From the NCBI GenBank assembly GCA_024291935.2, contig CM044322.1:27341405-27405404 (forward strand): a stretch of 64,000 nucleotides of DNA, read 5' to 3'. This DNA is from Okapia johnstoni (Eukaryota > Chordata > Mammalia > Artiodactyla > Giraffidae). The position numbers were made by a program, and so were the translations under genes. Of the stretch, positions 1-12,800 are shown piece after piece. The stretch's first letter is position 1, and every line of letters begins with the position of its first letter. The notes beneath the pieces were generated by a model. That model ran no database searches and was not told where the DNA came from. It saw only the letters and a program-made list of their open reading frames with translations.

Positions 1-112
1 AATCTGAGGTCACTGCCAATGAGGAGGGAGGGACAAGAGGGTACAGGAGAAGCAATGATGGCCAAGAAACCCCTGATTTCAAAGGGGAGTCCCTGCTCTG
101 CCCAGATGCTGA

Positions 113-933
<821 letters not shown>

Positions 934-2200
934 GCCACGCTGCAGCCACTGCCCACCCTGTTGTAATTATTTTCTATTTTTGTAAACTTGTTGCTTTTTT
1001 GATATGATTTTCTTGCCTATGTGATGGCCGGAGGGACTGCTGGCACGGCCTCCCTCCTAACCAGGCAGGCAAGCTGCAGAGATGGACTTGGTGCCGAGGG
1101 ACTCTCAGGGTCAGGAGGGTAACTCGGCACATGGAGGACTTGGCTCACTCAGCAGCCTTGGGATGCGACCCTCTGCCTCAGGACACTGTGTCCTGGCCTC
1201 TCAGGCTGTCCCTGCACAGTATCTACTTGTGCTGGTCCCTGTGTTCTCCAGCCTGTCGGCAAACCTTGCATATACACATTGCCCACATTCCCTCTGGCGA
1301 GGCCTGTCCCTAGAGCAGCAAGGCGCTGTGGGGTTTGGAGGGGCCCTTCCTCTGTGTAGGCCTGGGGCCTTTCTGGATTCCAGCTGAGCCGCCCCTCCTC
1401 CCTGCCTGTGCTGGGTGGGGCCAGCCTCACCAGGACCTGCTGAGCCCGGGCCTCATGTGCCAATCCTGTGAAACAATGTCATTGTTGGGGCCATGCTAGC
1501 CCCTCCCTCCAGCTGTGCCCACCCATCCCAGGGCACTGGAGAGCAGAGGCCAAGCCCAGGCCTGTTCAGGGCACCCTGGCCCACGGCTGTCCCTGCCCAT
1601 CCACCCAGCCACCCTGGATGTGGCTGTGACCCCTTCCCACCGCCCAAGTCCCTGTGAGGAGCCCTGAGAAGGAGCAGGGCCACTTGTGACATGGTGGACT
1701 GCTTGCTTTTGGCCAACATTCCCTCTCAAGGATGCATGTCCAGGCATGGCCACCAACCGCAGAGTCTTTATGTATGGATTTTATTTGACACCTGGGGTGG
1801 TAGGGCTGTTGTCTTTCCTGTCCTGGCCTGAGGACAGCTGAGGACACCACATAGAAAACCTTCTGTCCAGTTCTGGGGTGAGGAGTGGTTGTCCTTATCC
1901 AAAAGTGACCAGGAGTAGGCTGGGTGTCTTACCAAGGCCAAGAGGCAGGTGCAGGGGTGGCAGAGACGGCTGCAAAGCCAGAAATGCCTTAAACTGCAAT
2001 GTTAGGTCTCATCTGGTCCCATCCCCCCAGCTGCCACACCTCTCGTGGTGGGGGTGACAACCCCAACCCTCCTACAGCCTCTCTCACAGCCAGGCCTGGG
2101 CTGTCAGGCTCAGAGGCTGGAGGAGCCTTATATGTCCTGTTACTAACTCCAACCTGTGTCTGTGTCAATCACCGTGAAATAAAGTCTGAACACTTTCAAC
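934..2200 (+). other. AGRN: AGRN 3'UTR with poly(A) signal
   Basis: GC-rich non-coding sequence follows the AGRN stop codon. A canonical AATAAA lies at 2178-2183, followed by a TG-rich stretch (gcttgtgtgtgtccac) typical of a downstream cleavage element. The implied 3'UTR is about 1.25 kb. No other AATAAA is seen between the stop and this point on the + strand. Confidence 0.8.
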
Positions 2201-2204
2201 AGGT

Positions 2205-3734
2205 GCTTGTGTGTGTCCACACCAGTGCCACTCCCCTCAGCCCTACCTGGCCCTATGCTCTCCCACCTGGCTGGTTTCTGTCCTGAGAGCGCCATGATGC
2301 TCAGCTTCATGGTGGCGTGCAGGCTTCAACCTCCCTTAGGTGGCTCTGGATGAAGGACAGGTGCTGGGTTGGGAGCTGCTTTTGGCAAGGAAACCCTGTG
2401 CGGTGAGTGCACACACTGTTGTGCATGGGGCTGGCCAGGTGGGTCCATGAGGCCTGCACCCCAGGTAGCCTCCTTAGGGATGGCAGGTCCTGCCATGTGT
2501 GCATGTGTGTGCGGTTTGCACACATATCTGCCTACATCTGGGTGTCTGTGACCACAGGGTGGGAAGGGGGCCTGTGAGGACAGCAGGTTGGCTATACTAA
2601 GGGTAAAGGGGGCTTGTGGGGGAGTCAGGATGGGGTGGGGGGAACGCTGGTAGGTGGGGATGGGGTGGGCCTGTGCTAAGCTGGACATGGGATGGAGAAG
2701 ACTGACTGAGGTGCTGAAGCACCTGGGGGGGCCTTCCTGCGGCATCTGGAGTGGCTAGGTTTGAGGAGCTGAGGCCACCTGAATGGAATCCACCAGGCAG
2801 AGGGGAGTCTGGCCTGAGGCCAGGCACACTGGGGAGTAGGTGGCTCTGCTTGGTGCTGAATGAGGGGAGAAGAGACCTCCATGCTGGGAGGACCAGGAGT
2901 GGGTGCTCTGGGAGCTGATGCTTCCAGGAGGGGCTCTCAGGGCAACCAGTGCTGAGGGTGCAGGGCCTTCAAAGTTGTCAGGAGCATAAGGAGGAAGAGC
3001 TCAGGGTGGGGATTTGGGATCGGGGTTGCAAGCAGCAGAAGGTTCCAAGCCATGATGTGGTGTACCACTCCTGAGAAGGGGAGGGGGTGAGGTGCTGGGC
3101 AGGCCCTGAGGCTCCTAATGGGGATCCCAAAGTTAGGAGCTCTAGGCAAGGAAGGGTGGAGCCCCCACGCGGTTGGCCAGTGGGCCCCGGGGACAATCGG
3201 ACCTGGCGGGGGCATCTGTAACAGGAATAAAGGCCTGGCGGTCAAAGAGGTGTCAGCAGCGGATAGGAAGAGTGGCAGAGGTGGGAGAAGGGAACTTAGG
3301 GAACTTAGAACGGAACTTAGCAGCCCAACTTAGGACTGGGTAAGAGGAAAGGACCCAGTTATCAGGTGGGCTCCCACCTCCACCCCGGGGTCCTCTCCGG
3401 TACACAGGGCGGGTGGGGCCTGTTCCGCCCGCTTCTCTAGCTCCCAGCCCCTCCCTCCAGGGTGTGGGGAGTGCAGCCCCTCCCCCTCAGAACAGAGGCG
3501 GAGCCAGAAAGGTTCTTGGAAGGAAAGCACCCCAACGAGGCACTTTCCGTGCCGCTCCGGCCAGGGCTACCTGGAGCCTGTGCTGTCTGAGCCTGTGACA
3601 TGGTGTGAACTTGTCCTGAAGCTCGGAGCGACCTTAGGAACTAGTGCTATTAACCCAACCTGCCAGCAAGGGCTCAGCTCCTTTAAGGGAGATATGGAGG
3701 GGCGGTACCTCCAGGTGGGCGTGGCCCCTCGGAC
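2205..3734. other. AGRN to SHP-like phosphatase intergenic spacer
   Basis: GC-rich sequence with G-runs and no recognisable coding exon. Its 3' part (about 3400-3730) becomes CpG-richer and leads into the promoter of the next gene. Open frames here are unsupported by any family I recognise. Confidence 0.6.
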
Positions 3735-3789
3735 GGGGCGGGGCTCGGTGGGCGGGGCTCTGATGGGCGGGTCCTCTGGGTAGGCGGGG
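3735..3789 (+). promoter_or_regulatory. GC-box cluster, candidate promoter of the SHP-like gene
   Basis: Four Sp1/KLF-type GC boxes lie within 55 bp: GGGGCGGGG 3735-3743, GGGCGGGG 3750-3757, GGGCGGG 3765-3771 and GGCGGGG 3783-3789. The start codon is at 3828. There is no TATA box. The spacing suggests a TATA-less promoter and a very short 5'UTR. That this is the transcription start region is inferred from position and composition. Confidence 0.65.
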
Positions 3790-3827
3790 CCCCCTCAGAG
3801 CTGCCAGAGAGTTGGAGCCCAGCAGAC

Positions 3828-6800
3828 ATGACCTCGCGCAGGTGAGCCTGGCCACCCGGTGGCCTGACGCTGGACCCCACCACATGGGCTTCGGGCCGAC
3901 GGGTGCGGACAGGGGGTGTGGGAGAGATGCGACCCGGGACGTCTCCTGCTCCTGACCGGTGGCCCCCAGGCCTGACCTTCTGGCATGTCATCTCCACATG
4001 TGACCTGTGACATCTCCACAGCCAGGCCCAGATGCCTGGGTCCAGGTACAGTGAGGCCCAGCCTCACCCTGGCCGGTGGAAAGGACTCTTTCAATCTAGG
4101 GCTGGGCCTGGGTGGAGGTCAGAGGTTCCCTGACCCCTAGGGAATGGATGGTGCTCTTGCATGGCAGCCGCTGGAGCCTAGAGTGGACAGCAGGTGTCAA
4201 GTCACTGACAGACCCTCTCTCTCTCACTCTCCTGGACTCCTTGCCTTCCTTTTGGCCACCAGAGATGTTTTCCACCTGGGGGTCCGCCCTTCCCCAGTTT
4301 CAGGACTGGGAGCATCCTGGAAGCCCCTTGACCTGCATGGTAGGCTCATCCCTTCCCAGGCTCTCCTAAGAGCCAGGTTTAGGGGCGAGATCGCTGGCAG
4401 CAGTGTGTGTGCAACCCGGGACAGGACGCAGCTCTGCCCCCATGAAGAGGAAAGGTGGGGCATGTGCAGGAAGGGGCACTTCCTGCCCTTTCTACCAGAT
4501 CCCAACTCCCTGGTTGTGCACACACTCCTGTGAGCTCAGACTCTAGCTGGATGTGGATGTCAATGGGGAGCCTCACAAGTGTGAGATGCCTGTCACCACT
4601 TCCTAGCACTTGGTGCATCCAGAACACCTCTCTCTGGGGCTGGGTGAAGCTGGAGGTCATAGGAGGAATTGCCCTAAGACCCCGAGTGACTCCCTAGATC
4701 AGTGAGGGGCTGGACAAGATCAGATCTGTGGGTCCAAGGCAGTGCCTCAGTGGTGAGGGCCCCAGAATCCCTATAGGGTGTGTGGTGGGCCTGGCAAGGT
4801 GGCCTCTGGCAGGGCCAACAGCCCTCTAAGGCTCAGGAACAGTGGAAGTGAGTTGATCTCCAAGAACCTGTCAGCCTAGAGCCCTGTGGTTCCAAGATGT
4901 AACATCCAGCTGGAGCTCAGGGAGGAGGGCATTTGGGATCTGTTTGGAATGACCCTCGGGCTCCCCTGAGCCTCATTTCTTGGTCCCCCAGGCAAGTTCT
5001 GGTGCTCAGAAAAGGTCATGTCTGTGTCATGTTCATGTGACCCTGGGCCAGCCTGGGAAAGCCCCGGGTGGGGCTCTGCCTGCCCTTGCCAACCCTCCTG
5101 CCCCACCCTGTGATGACCATCTGGACTGTCACTCCTCTGACCCCTGGGTCACTGCCCACAGCCCTATCAGGCCTGGGCAGGCCCAACCAAATTCCAAGCG
5201 AAACACATACCCCCCCGTGCTCCCACCCAGCGGCCCCTTCCCGTTGCCCTGTGGTTTGTGGGTCAACGGGCACCACCATCAGCACCACTTGCCCCGGGAC
5301 TCCGGCTGTGGGCAGGGCTGGGCTCAGGTCTTGCCTAGCACTGAGGTTTGATGTGTTGATATCGGTGCTTGGGAGGGGGCTGGGTCCTATGGGGGGCTAC
5401 TGAGCCCCCTTGAGTTCCCCCTGTGTTCCAGGTTGGAGAGGAAAGCATGTTTCTGGTTAGGACAGGCCTGCATAAACAGGGACCAGGAGGGGCTAGGGGT
5501 AGGGAGATGGAGACAGACACTAACCATGCTCTGTGGTCCTCAGCCCTGGAGTTCCAGCCTGGGGCCCTCCCCTCTCTTCTGTGTATCTTCCATCACCCCA
5601 ACAATGTCTATCCTGCAGGTACTGTGTATATAGCATGTCCACAGGCCATTCATGGAACTCCCAGGGTCCTAGGGTGTCCCATCTGATGAGACACCAAGGC
5701 CACACAGAAAGCTGGACCAGACACTGGCCAGTGGGTTCAGGTTGGGCTGTTCTTGCGTTCCTGAGCACCGACCAGACTCAGCTGGACCTTGAAGGGCCCA
5801 AGTTGTTTGACTCGGTGGGGAGCCCAGTATATCCTGCCCACCCCACCTGCCCCTCTCCTGGACCTGCCTGACCGTGTGACGAGGGCAGAACTGAGTCACT
5901 GACCTGCCACAGACCAGGGAGCCCTTCGACACAGAAGTGACCCTAGTGTGGAGATTGGAAATGGGACTTGCAGCTTCCCACCTCTTATCACCCCGCAGCC
6001 GGGGCCGTGGCTGCACCAACCTGCCGGACACCTGACTCCACCTCTTGGCCTGGTGGGGGGTGTGAAGCCTGCCTCAGCCTGGGGTTGCAGGCAAGCAGAG
6101 ATGTGAGCTGCTGTGACCACTCAGGATGCCCCTCCTCTGGGGATTTCCATGTGACAGACCACGGGCAGCTTGTGGGGAGGACAGAGAGACAGAAAGTATG
6201 AGCAAGAGTCCCTGAAAGGACAGTGCGTCCTTCGCCCTGCTCTGTGGCTTGGGTGCCCCTTCTACCCTTACCCCTACACTCTGGGCATCGCCCATCTCGA
6301 ACTGGAGTTGGAGGTGGCTGGGGCCTCGGGGTGGGCATCTGGGACAAGATGTACTTCAGCAGAGTTGGTGGCCCCAGGATGGGGGTCAGAAACCTTCCTC
6401 TGGATTCCAGTCCCCCCACCACCACACTACAGTGTCTCTGGCAGCAGGAGGCCTTCACCCTTTTCCTGTGGCCTGCTCTTCTGTGACTGGCCCTAGAACT
6501 CATCCTGCAGCAGCTCCTACCCCAGGAAACCTTCCCTGGCAGCCTCACCTGCTAGACTACTCAACCAAAACTGTCCCTCTAGAGCCAGCATGGGAGGGAG
6601 CTCAAGACTCCAGGCCCAAAACATGCCCAGGAAGTGACTGGCTGGCAGGATACCTCCCTCCCACAGGGAGAGCCGAATGGGAGTGCTGGGTGGCCCGGGC
6701 AGGTCACCTGAGTTTCTGGGCCTCTCAGAACAAATACGTGGACCCTGGGGAGCCATGGAGGTCAGAACGGAGCCTGCCTTCCCCGTGGTTCACATCTGGT

Positions 6801-9800
6801 GGTGAAGACATGGTGGGGGCTGGGGGACAGGTAAATGCAGAAGCCTGTACACACCTGCCTGCTTGCTGTTGCAGCTGTCACATGTGGAAGGAGGGGCAGA
6901 GATGCACCTGCAGTGCTGCAGGGTGGGGGCTGGGGTGTGTCTCTCAGGAAATGAATAGGGAGGGAGTATGAGCCATGGCCTGCAGGGCCAGCCAGAGGTG
7001 GCCAGATGAGGGATGAGGTTGGAGAACAGAGAGACGAACAATGGAATGGGAGGGTGCTTTCCAGTGGGGGCATGGTCCTTGAGGTGTGCAAGCATCCTGA
7101 AAGCCACACAGGGCCACTGACAAGGCTTACTCGGCTCTGATGTGATGTGTATTTTCTGAGAAGCCGTCTGTCTTCCATGGCTCAGCCGGGAGTGGCCTGA
7201 AATCAATACTGCAGTCCAGGCAAGAGCTGGTGGTCACTGGTCCCAGGGGAGTGGAAAAAGTAGTTGGGTCTTGGGCGTTTGGAAGTCAGGACAAGAGGGT
7301 GCAGCGTTGGGAGAGTGCTGGGGAGTTGAGGGCAGGGACCTGGGCAATGTCAGGCAGTGACTTTCTTCATTAAGTGAGGACTGTGTGGAACAGGGCCTCA
7401 GGGGCCTTGTCAGGACTTTTGAATCTTGGAAATGTCAAGACAGAGATGTTGTTACCTTTTCAGACAGAGATGCTGAAAAGAGTTGTGTCTGTGAGCTTGA
7501 AGCTCAGATGCCAGGTGGGGCTGGATCCCTGGTGTGTGGATGTGGAGACACATGGAGGGCACAGTGGGGAGGTTCCAACACCATGGGGTCAGAAGAAGGA
7601 GGGGGACCCAGGCCAGGTGAGGTGGGGAACCAGGAGAGTGTGGGGAACTCCTGAGTGGAGGTCGTGCTTCCTGGAGGAGACCTGACCACCAGCCCCAGGA
7701 GGCTGGAGGAGACCCTGAGAGTCCAGGGAAATTGGTCTGTGGGGACTCAGCGGTGTGGACCAGCGCAGGCCCATCCTTTCTGTGATGGTGGAAATGATTC
7801 TTTCCCACATGCAGTCGACAGCCTCCACTGGCCACACATGGCTTTCAGCAGTGAAATGTGGCCACTGTGACCCAGGAACTGGGATTATGATCATGCTGAG
7901 TTTTGATCCATTCACCTGCACACCCCACACCTGCCCTGGGCTGAGCATCAGACAATGTGGTGTAGACTGAGCACAGATGGCTTGTTGGAGGAGTAAGGAA
8001 GCCACTGACGGTAGGGGCAAATGGAGAACAGGATGAGGCAGAGGGAGGGGCTGGAGAACCCGGGAGAGGTGTGAACTGACTCCCATTCCAGAAAGATCTC
8101 AATGGAGCAGGATGGTCTGGGGTCATCTGCAAGGACAGGATAGGATAGGGTCTGTCCAGGGCACACCAGCCCCTGCCTCACTTGTGCCCAGGTTATAACT
8201 GCGAACAGCTGGATGGGCCCTGGAGGTGGCAGGTGGCAGAATTGGAGTCAGGGGCCCTGGTGTCCCACTGGAGGCAGGACAGGGGGCAGGACTACCCTGG
8301 ACACCGTGTGTCATCTGTGCAGTGAACCAGGGACACACACCTCTGAAACAGGGGGCACAAGACCCTCCTGAAGTGACCTTTGGCACCCCTGTGGGAGACA
8401 CACTGTTGCCAGTAGAAGTCCAGTTACTGTGTTACAGTGTCCCGCTGGGGGGTCGAGCCAGTTCCCTGCCCTGAGATGCTCTGGGGCCACCACATGAGTA
8501 GATTTAATCCCCGGCCCAGAAATTCTTGCCTTAACTGGACGAAAGAAGCCTCCCAGGTAAAGAAAACAACAGTTATGATCTCAGCCGTGGGCACCTGTGG
8601 AGCCCTGATGAGGGCCCCCTGACCTGTCCCCCCATCTCATGGGGGCGACTGTGAAGGGTGGTTCCAGGGCAGCAGTGGGAGTGGGGCAGGGTTGAGCCCC
8701 TCTCAGCCTGGACCGCCAGCAGAATAAATGATGACTCCCTGGCCTTCCTGACCTGCTCCTGCCAGCCACCCAGCCCAGCTCACCCACCACCCACCTTTGG
8801 TCCATTAATCATTCACTTCTGAATTCACGTATGTTTGTTAATACCCAGGCTCTGTTTTCTACCCTGGTGTACACACTGCGGAGAAGGCAATGGCAACCCG
8901 CTCCAGTACTCTTGCCTGGAAAATCCCATGAACGGAGGAGCCTGGTAGGCTGTAGTCCATGGGGTCACAAAGAGTTGGACACGACTGAGCAACTTCACTT
9001 TCACTTTTCACTTTCATGCATTGGAGAAGGAAATGGCAACCCACTCCAGTGTTCTTGCGAATGTTTTCAGCCCTTGTGGAACTTAAATCCTCCTGTAGGA
9101 GATAGACAAGCCAATAAATATGTAACATATGTCAGGACGGTTTTCAGTGCTATGAAGAACAAAGAAGCAGACTAAGCATCCAAGAGTGAGGGGAGAGGGT
9201 CTCACTCACGCAATGTGGGCCAGGAGTAGAGAACAGCTGGTACAGGGGGCCCTGTGGTGTATGGCCTTGTGTGGTGAGGGGTGGAGGCTGGTGGGCAGCA
9301 GCAGGTGGAGGGTGGACCTGGGCCTGTGGGCTGTGCTCTTCTCCCAGGGGCGCTGCTCAGATGACTGACAAGGCCTGCCACGGTGCCTCGGGAGAGGGTG
9401 GTGGCAGGACAGAGAGGGGTGGAGAAGGTGGGAGGGGCGGGGCCACCGCAGTCCGCTGCTGGGCTGTGAGGGGAGGAAGGGAGCTCTGGGTGGCCATGGG
9501 GGATCCCGAGTGCCTTTGGCCGAGCTGGGACGCCCGGTGGGCAGTGAGTTGGGGAGAGACGGCAGAGGGCTTGAGCTGAGGTTCCTGCTGGTGTCCTTCT
9601 GGGAGGAGGGGGTCTGCCCTGCCCACCTGCCACTGTGGGAAAGGTTCTGCCCATCTATGTCCCTGGCCGCTCCCAGCCTCACCTCCTTCCCCACAGACCC
9701 CAGACCCTGTGGTCACAGCCCAAGGATGGGGGTGGGCACAGGGCGGCCCCAGCGGGCATCATGGGTGTGGTCAGGATGGCCCAGTATCTCCCAGCTCTCT

Positions 9801-12800
9801 CACCAGCAGCTCTCCCTCTTCATTTCAGGTGGTTTCACCCCAACATCAGTGGAGTTGAAGCTGAGCAGCTACTCATGTCCAGTGGCCAGCACGGAAGCTT
9901 CCTGGCAAGACCCAGCAAGAGCTGCCCCGGAGGCTTCACACTGTCTGTCAGGTGGGTGGGTGGTGCAGGGTGGAGAGGCCTGAAGCCTCAGCAGACCTCA
10001 AGGGGTGGGAACAACCTCAGCTGGGGGCACAGCAGGGGGTCAAGCTCCCTAGTCCTCCCAGAGGTCTGGTGGACAGCATTCTGAGCAGCAGAGACCTCTG
10101 CTATGGGCTAGACATGCAAGATCTGGGGGGTCTGGTGCTCCTGGCTAGGTGGCCCCTGGGCAGGAGGGGCCGCTCAGACCTTCAGGGATGGCTCAGTGAA
10201 GTAGGCCCTGGTCAGTGAGACCCCTTATTCCTCTGAGGGGCCTCAGTGGCCATGATTGTACCCCCATCTGCTGGAGATGCCATTCACTGGAGATCTGGCC
10301 AGAGCCCTGAAAAGACCAGTGTGTAGGGAGGATGGGCAGGAGGGGCCACGACCAGCAGAGTGGACAGCTGGACCCATGTCCGCTGCGTGAGGCAGGTCAA
10401 TCTAGGGTCTGGGGAGGGGGGTCTTCCAAAAGCACTCTAGGTTTTTCTGGGTTTTCTGCTAAACCTGAGGCAGCAGGTGGGACAAGTTCTCAGGGTGGGT
10501 TTTCCTCACCCGAGAGACAGGTGTTCTGTTCTTACCTAGGGCTTCCCCATCTACACTGGGCAGCTGGGAGAAGCAGCCCAGCCCCTTATCCTTCAGAGCC
10601 CCTGGGGAGGTGGTCTGGGGTGAGGCAAAGTCTGTCCTGAGAGGCTGCCCCAGCCTCAGCCACTAGGCCAAGGGAGAGTTAAGCCTGTGGTCACCAAACC
10701 CAGTCCTGGCTGCTCCAGGGGAAATGGGGGCAGGGTGCCCGCCACCCAGGATGAGGCCTGGACACTGACTGGGCAGAGACCTGCAGAAGGGAGGGACCTG
10801 ACCTTGACTGTGGCTGTTCCCGGCAGAGGGATGGCAGAGGCCAAGATGTCAGGACAGGAACACCCCCGGGGCTGTTCGGGAAGCTGAGCGCTCATGGGAA
10901 GGAGGGTGGTTGGCGGGGGCAGTGGCCCTGATGGCGGCTGGTGCACTGGCCCTTCCAGGCGCCACGATGAGGTGACCCACATCAAGATCCAGAACACAGG
11001 TGACTACTACGATCTGTATGGAGGGGAGAAGTTCGCAACACTGGCTGAGCTGGTGCAGCACTACACAGGCCAGCATGGGGGGCTGCTCCGAGAGCGTGGT
11101 GGGGCCCATGTGGAGCTCCGGCACCCGCTGGGCTGCCAGGACCCCACATCAGAACGGTGAGCGGCTGCATCTGCATCTGGCCAACATCTGTGTCCGCACT
11201 TGTGTGTGTGCGAGGGTCCAAGGGGCAGGAGTTGATGGGCATGGCCTCTGGATTTCTTCTGCCCCCAGGACTCAAGGTCAGGCTTGGGCACAACTGTGGC
11301 AGAGCGGAGGGAGCATAAAGCACTCCCTCCTCAGGGGTTTTGGCCTCAGTGCTCCAGGTCCCAGGCACCAGCCACAGGGTTGGATCCATGTGGAAGAGCT
11401 GCAGCCGGCCTCCCCTCTGCCTGCCTGGCTGGTGACCTGGGGAGAGCAGGTCTCCCAGCCTCAGTTTCCTGGCTGCACTGCAGAGGCCTGAGCCAGCGGC
11501 ACCTGCTGAGGAAGCCAGTGGGGCTGGCCTAGGGAGACGGCCTGGCCCCCTCCTTGCTGAGGACTAGGCTGCCACCTGGTGGCCACCCTGGGGCCCTGCA
11601 GGGCCTGCGGGTCCCGCCTCCTGCCGCTTTCTGGGTTGGAGGAGGTTTGGAGGAAGCTTGCAGAAGGTGGGCAGGGCTGACCCAGGTTGGCCTGGGTGCA
11701 GGTGTTGCCCGGGTGCGCCAGGTCTGGGTGTGTGTGTGTCTCTCTTGGTGTCTGTGCCTCAGAGACTTCAGCTACTCGTGGGTCTGTGGTCTTCACCTGG
11801 CCATTCCAGGGCCTCCTGTCTCACGTGTGCTACCCTGGGCCAGGTGGTATCATGGGCATCTGTCTGGGAAGGAGGCTGAGAAGCTGCTGATAGAGAAAGG
11901 GCGTCCAGGCAGCTTCCTGGTTCGGGAGAGTCAGAGCAAACCTGGGGACTTTGTGCTGTCAGTACTCATGCAGCCGCTGGACAGGGCGGACTGCCAGCCG
12001 CGTGTCACCCACATCATGATCCACTTCCAGGTAAGAGGCGGGGGTGGGGGTGGGGGTGTAGCTTGGGGAGGGGACAGCCATCAGGCCCTCACTGCCATCC
12101 CACAGCCAGATGGGAAGTACGACGTGGGAGGCGGTGAGCAGTTCGACACCCTTGGAGATCTGGTGGAGCGCTACAGGAAGAACCCCATGGTGGAGAGGTC
12201 AGGGGTTGTGGTGCATCTCCGACAGGTATGTCCCCAGGCACCTGAATCTTGGGGTCTGAGTGAGCTTCTCCCTCTGGGGGACAGGGGACTCTGGCATAGC
12301 CCCACCAGGGAAAAAGGGCACCAGGTAGTGCTGGGGCAGGGTGGCCAAAGGCAAGGGTGTGGGGGCCAGGGTGCTCTGGGGTCCACTGGGCCTTGCTAAG
12401 CTTGGACTCTAGCCTCTACCTGCCAGCCCCTCAAGGCCACAAGAATCAGCGCTGCAAGCATTGAGAGCCGTGTGCAGGAGCTCAGCGAGGCCACGGATGC
12501 CAGCGAGAAGGCCAAGCAGGGCTTCTGGGAGGAGTTCGAGGTGTCGGCCTGCTGCCCACTGCCCCCCCCTCAGACTCCCATCCTCTGGGCTGTGGCATGG
12601 GCCAGCAGAGGGGTGTGGGTCAGGGGGTGTAGTGCGGGTGTTGAGGGCTCTGGGGAAAGGTCGGAGCCACAGGCTAAAGCCCCACTCCCCCAGATGCTGC
12701 AGCAGCAGGAATGCCGGCTCCTGTACCCCCGGAAGGAAGGCCAGCGGCCGGAGAACAAGCCCAAGAATCGATACAAGAACATCCTTCCCTGTGAGGCTGG

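Noticed and set aside
6249..6971. 240-codon open frame in intron 1 of the SHP-like gene
   Set aside because: No recognisable domain, composition typical of GC-rich non-coding DNA, and it sits inside a well-supported intron.
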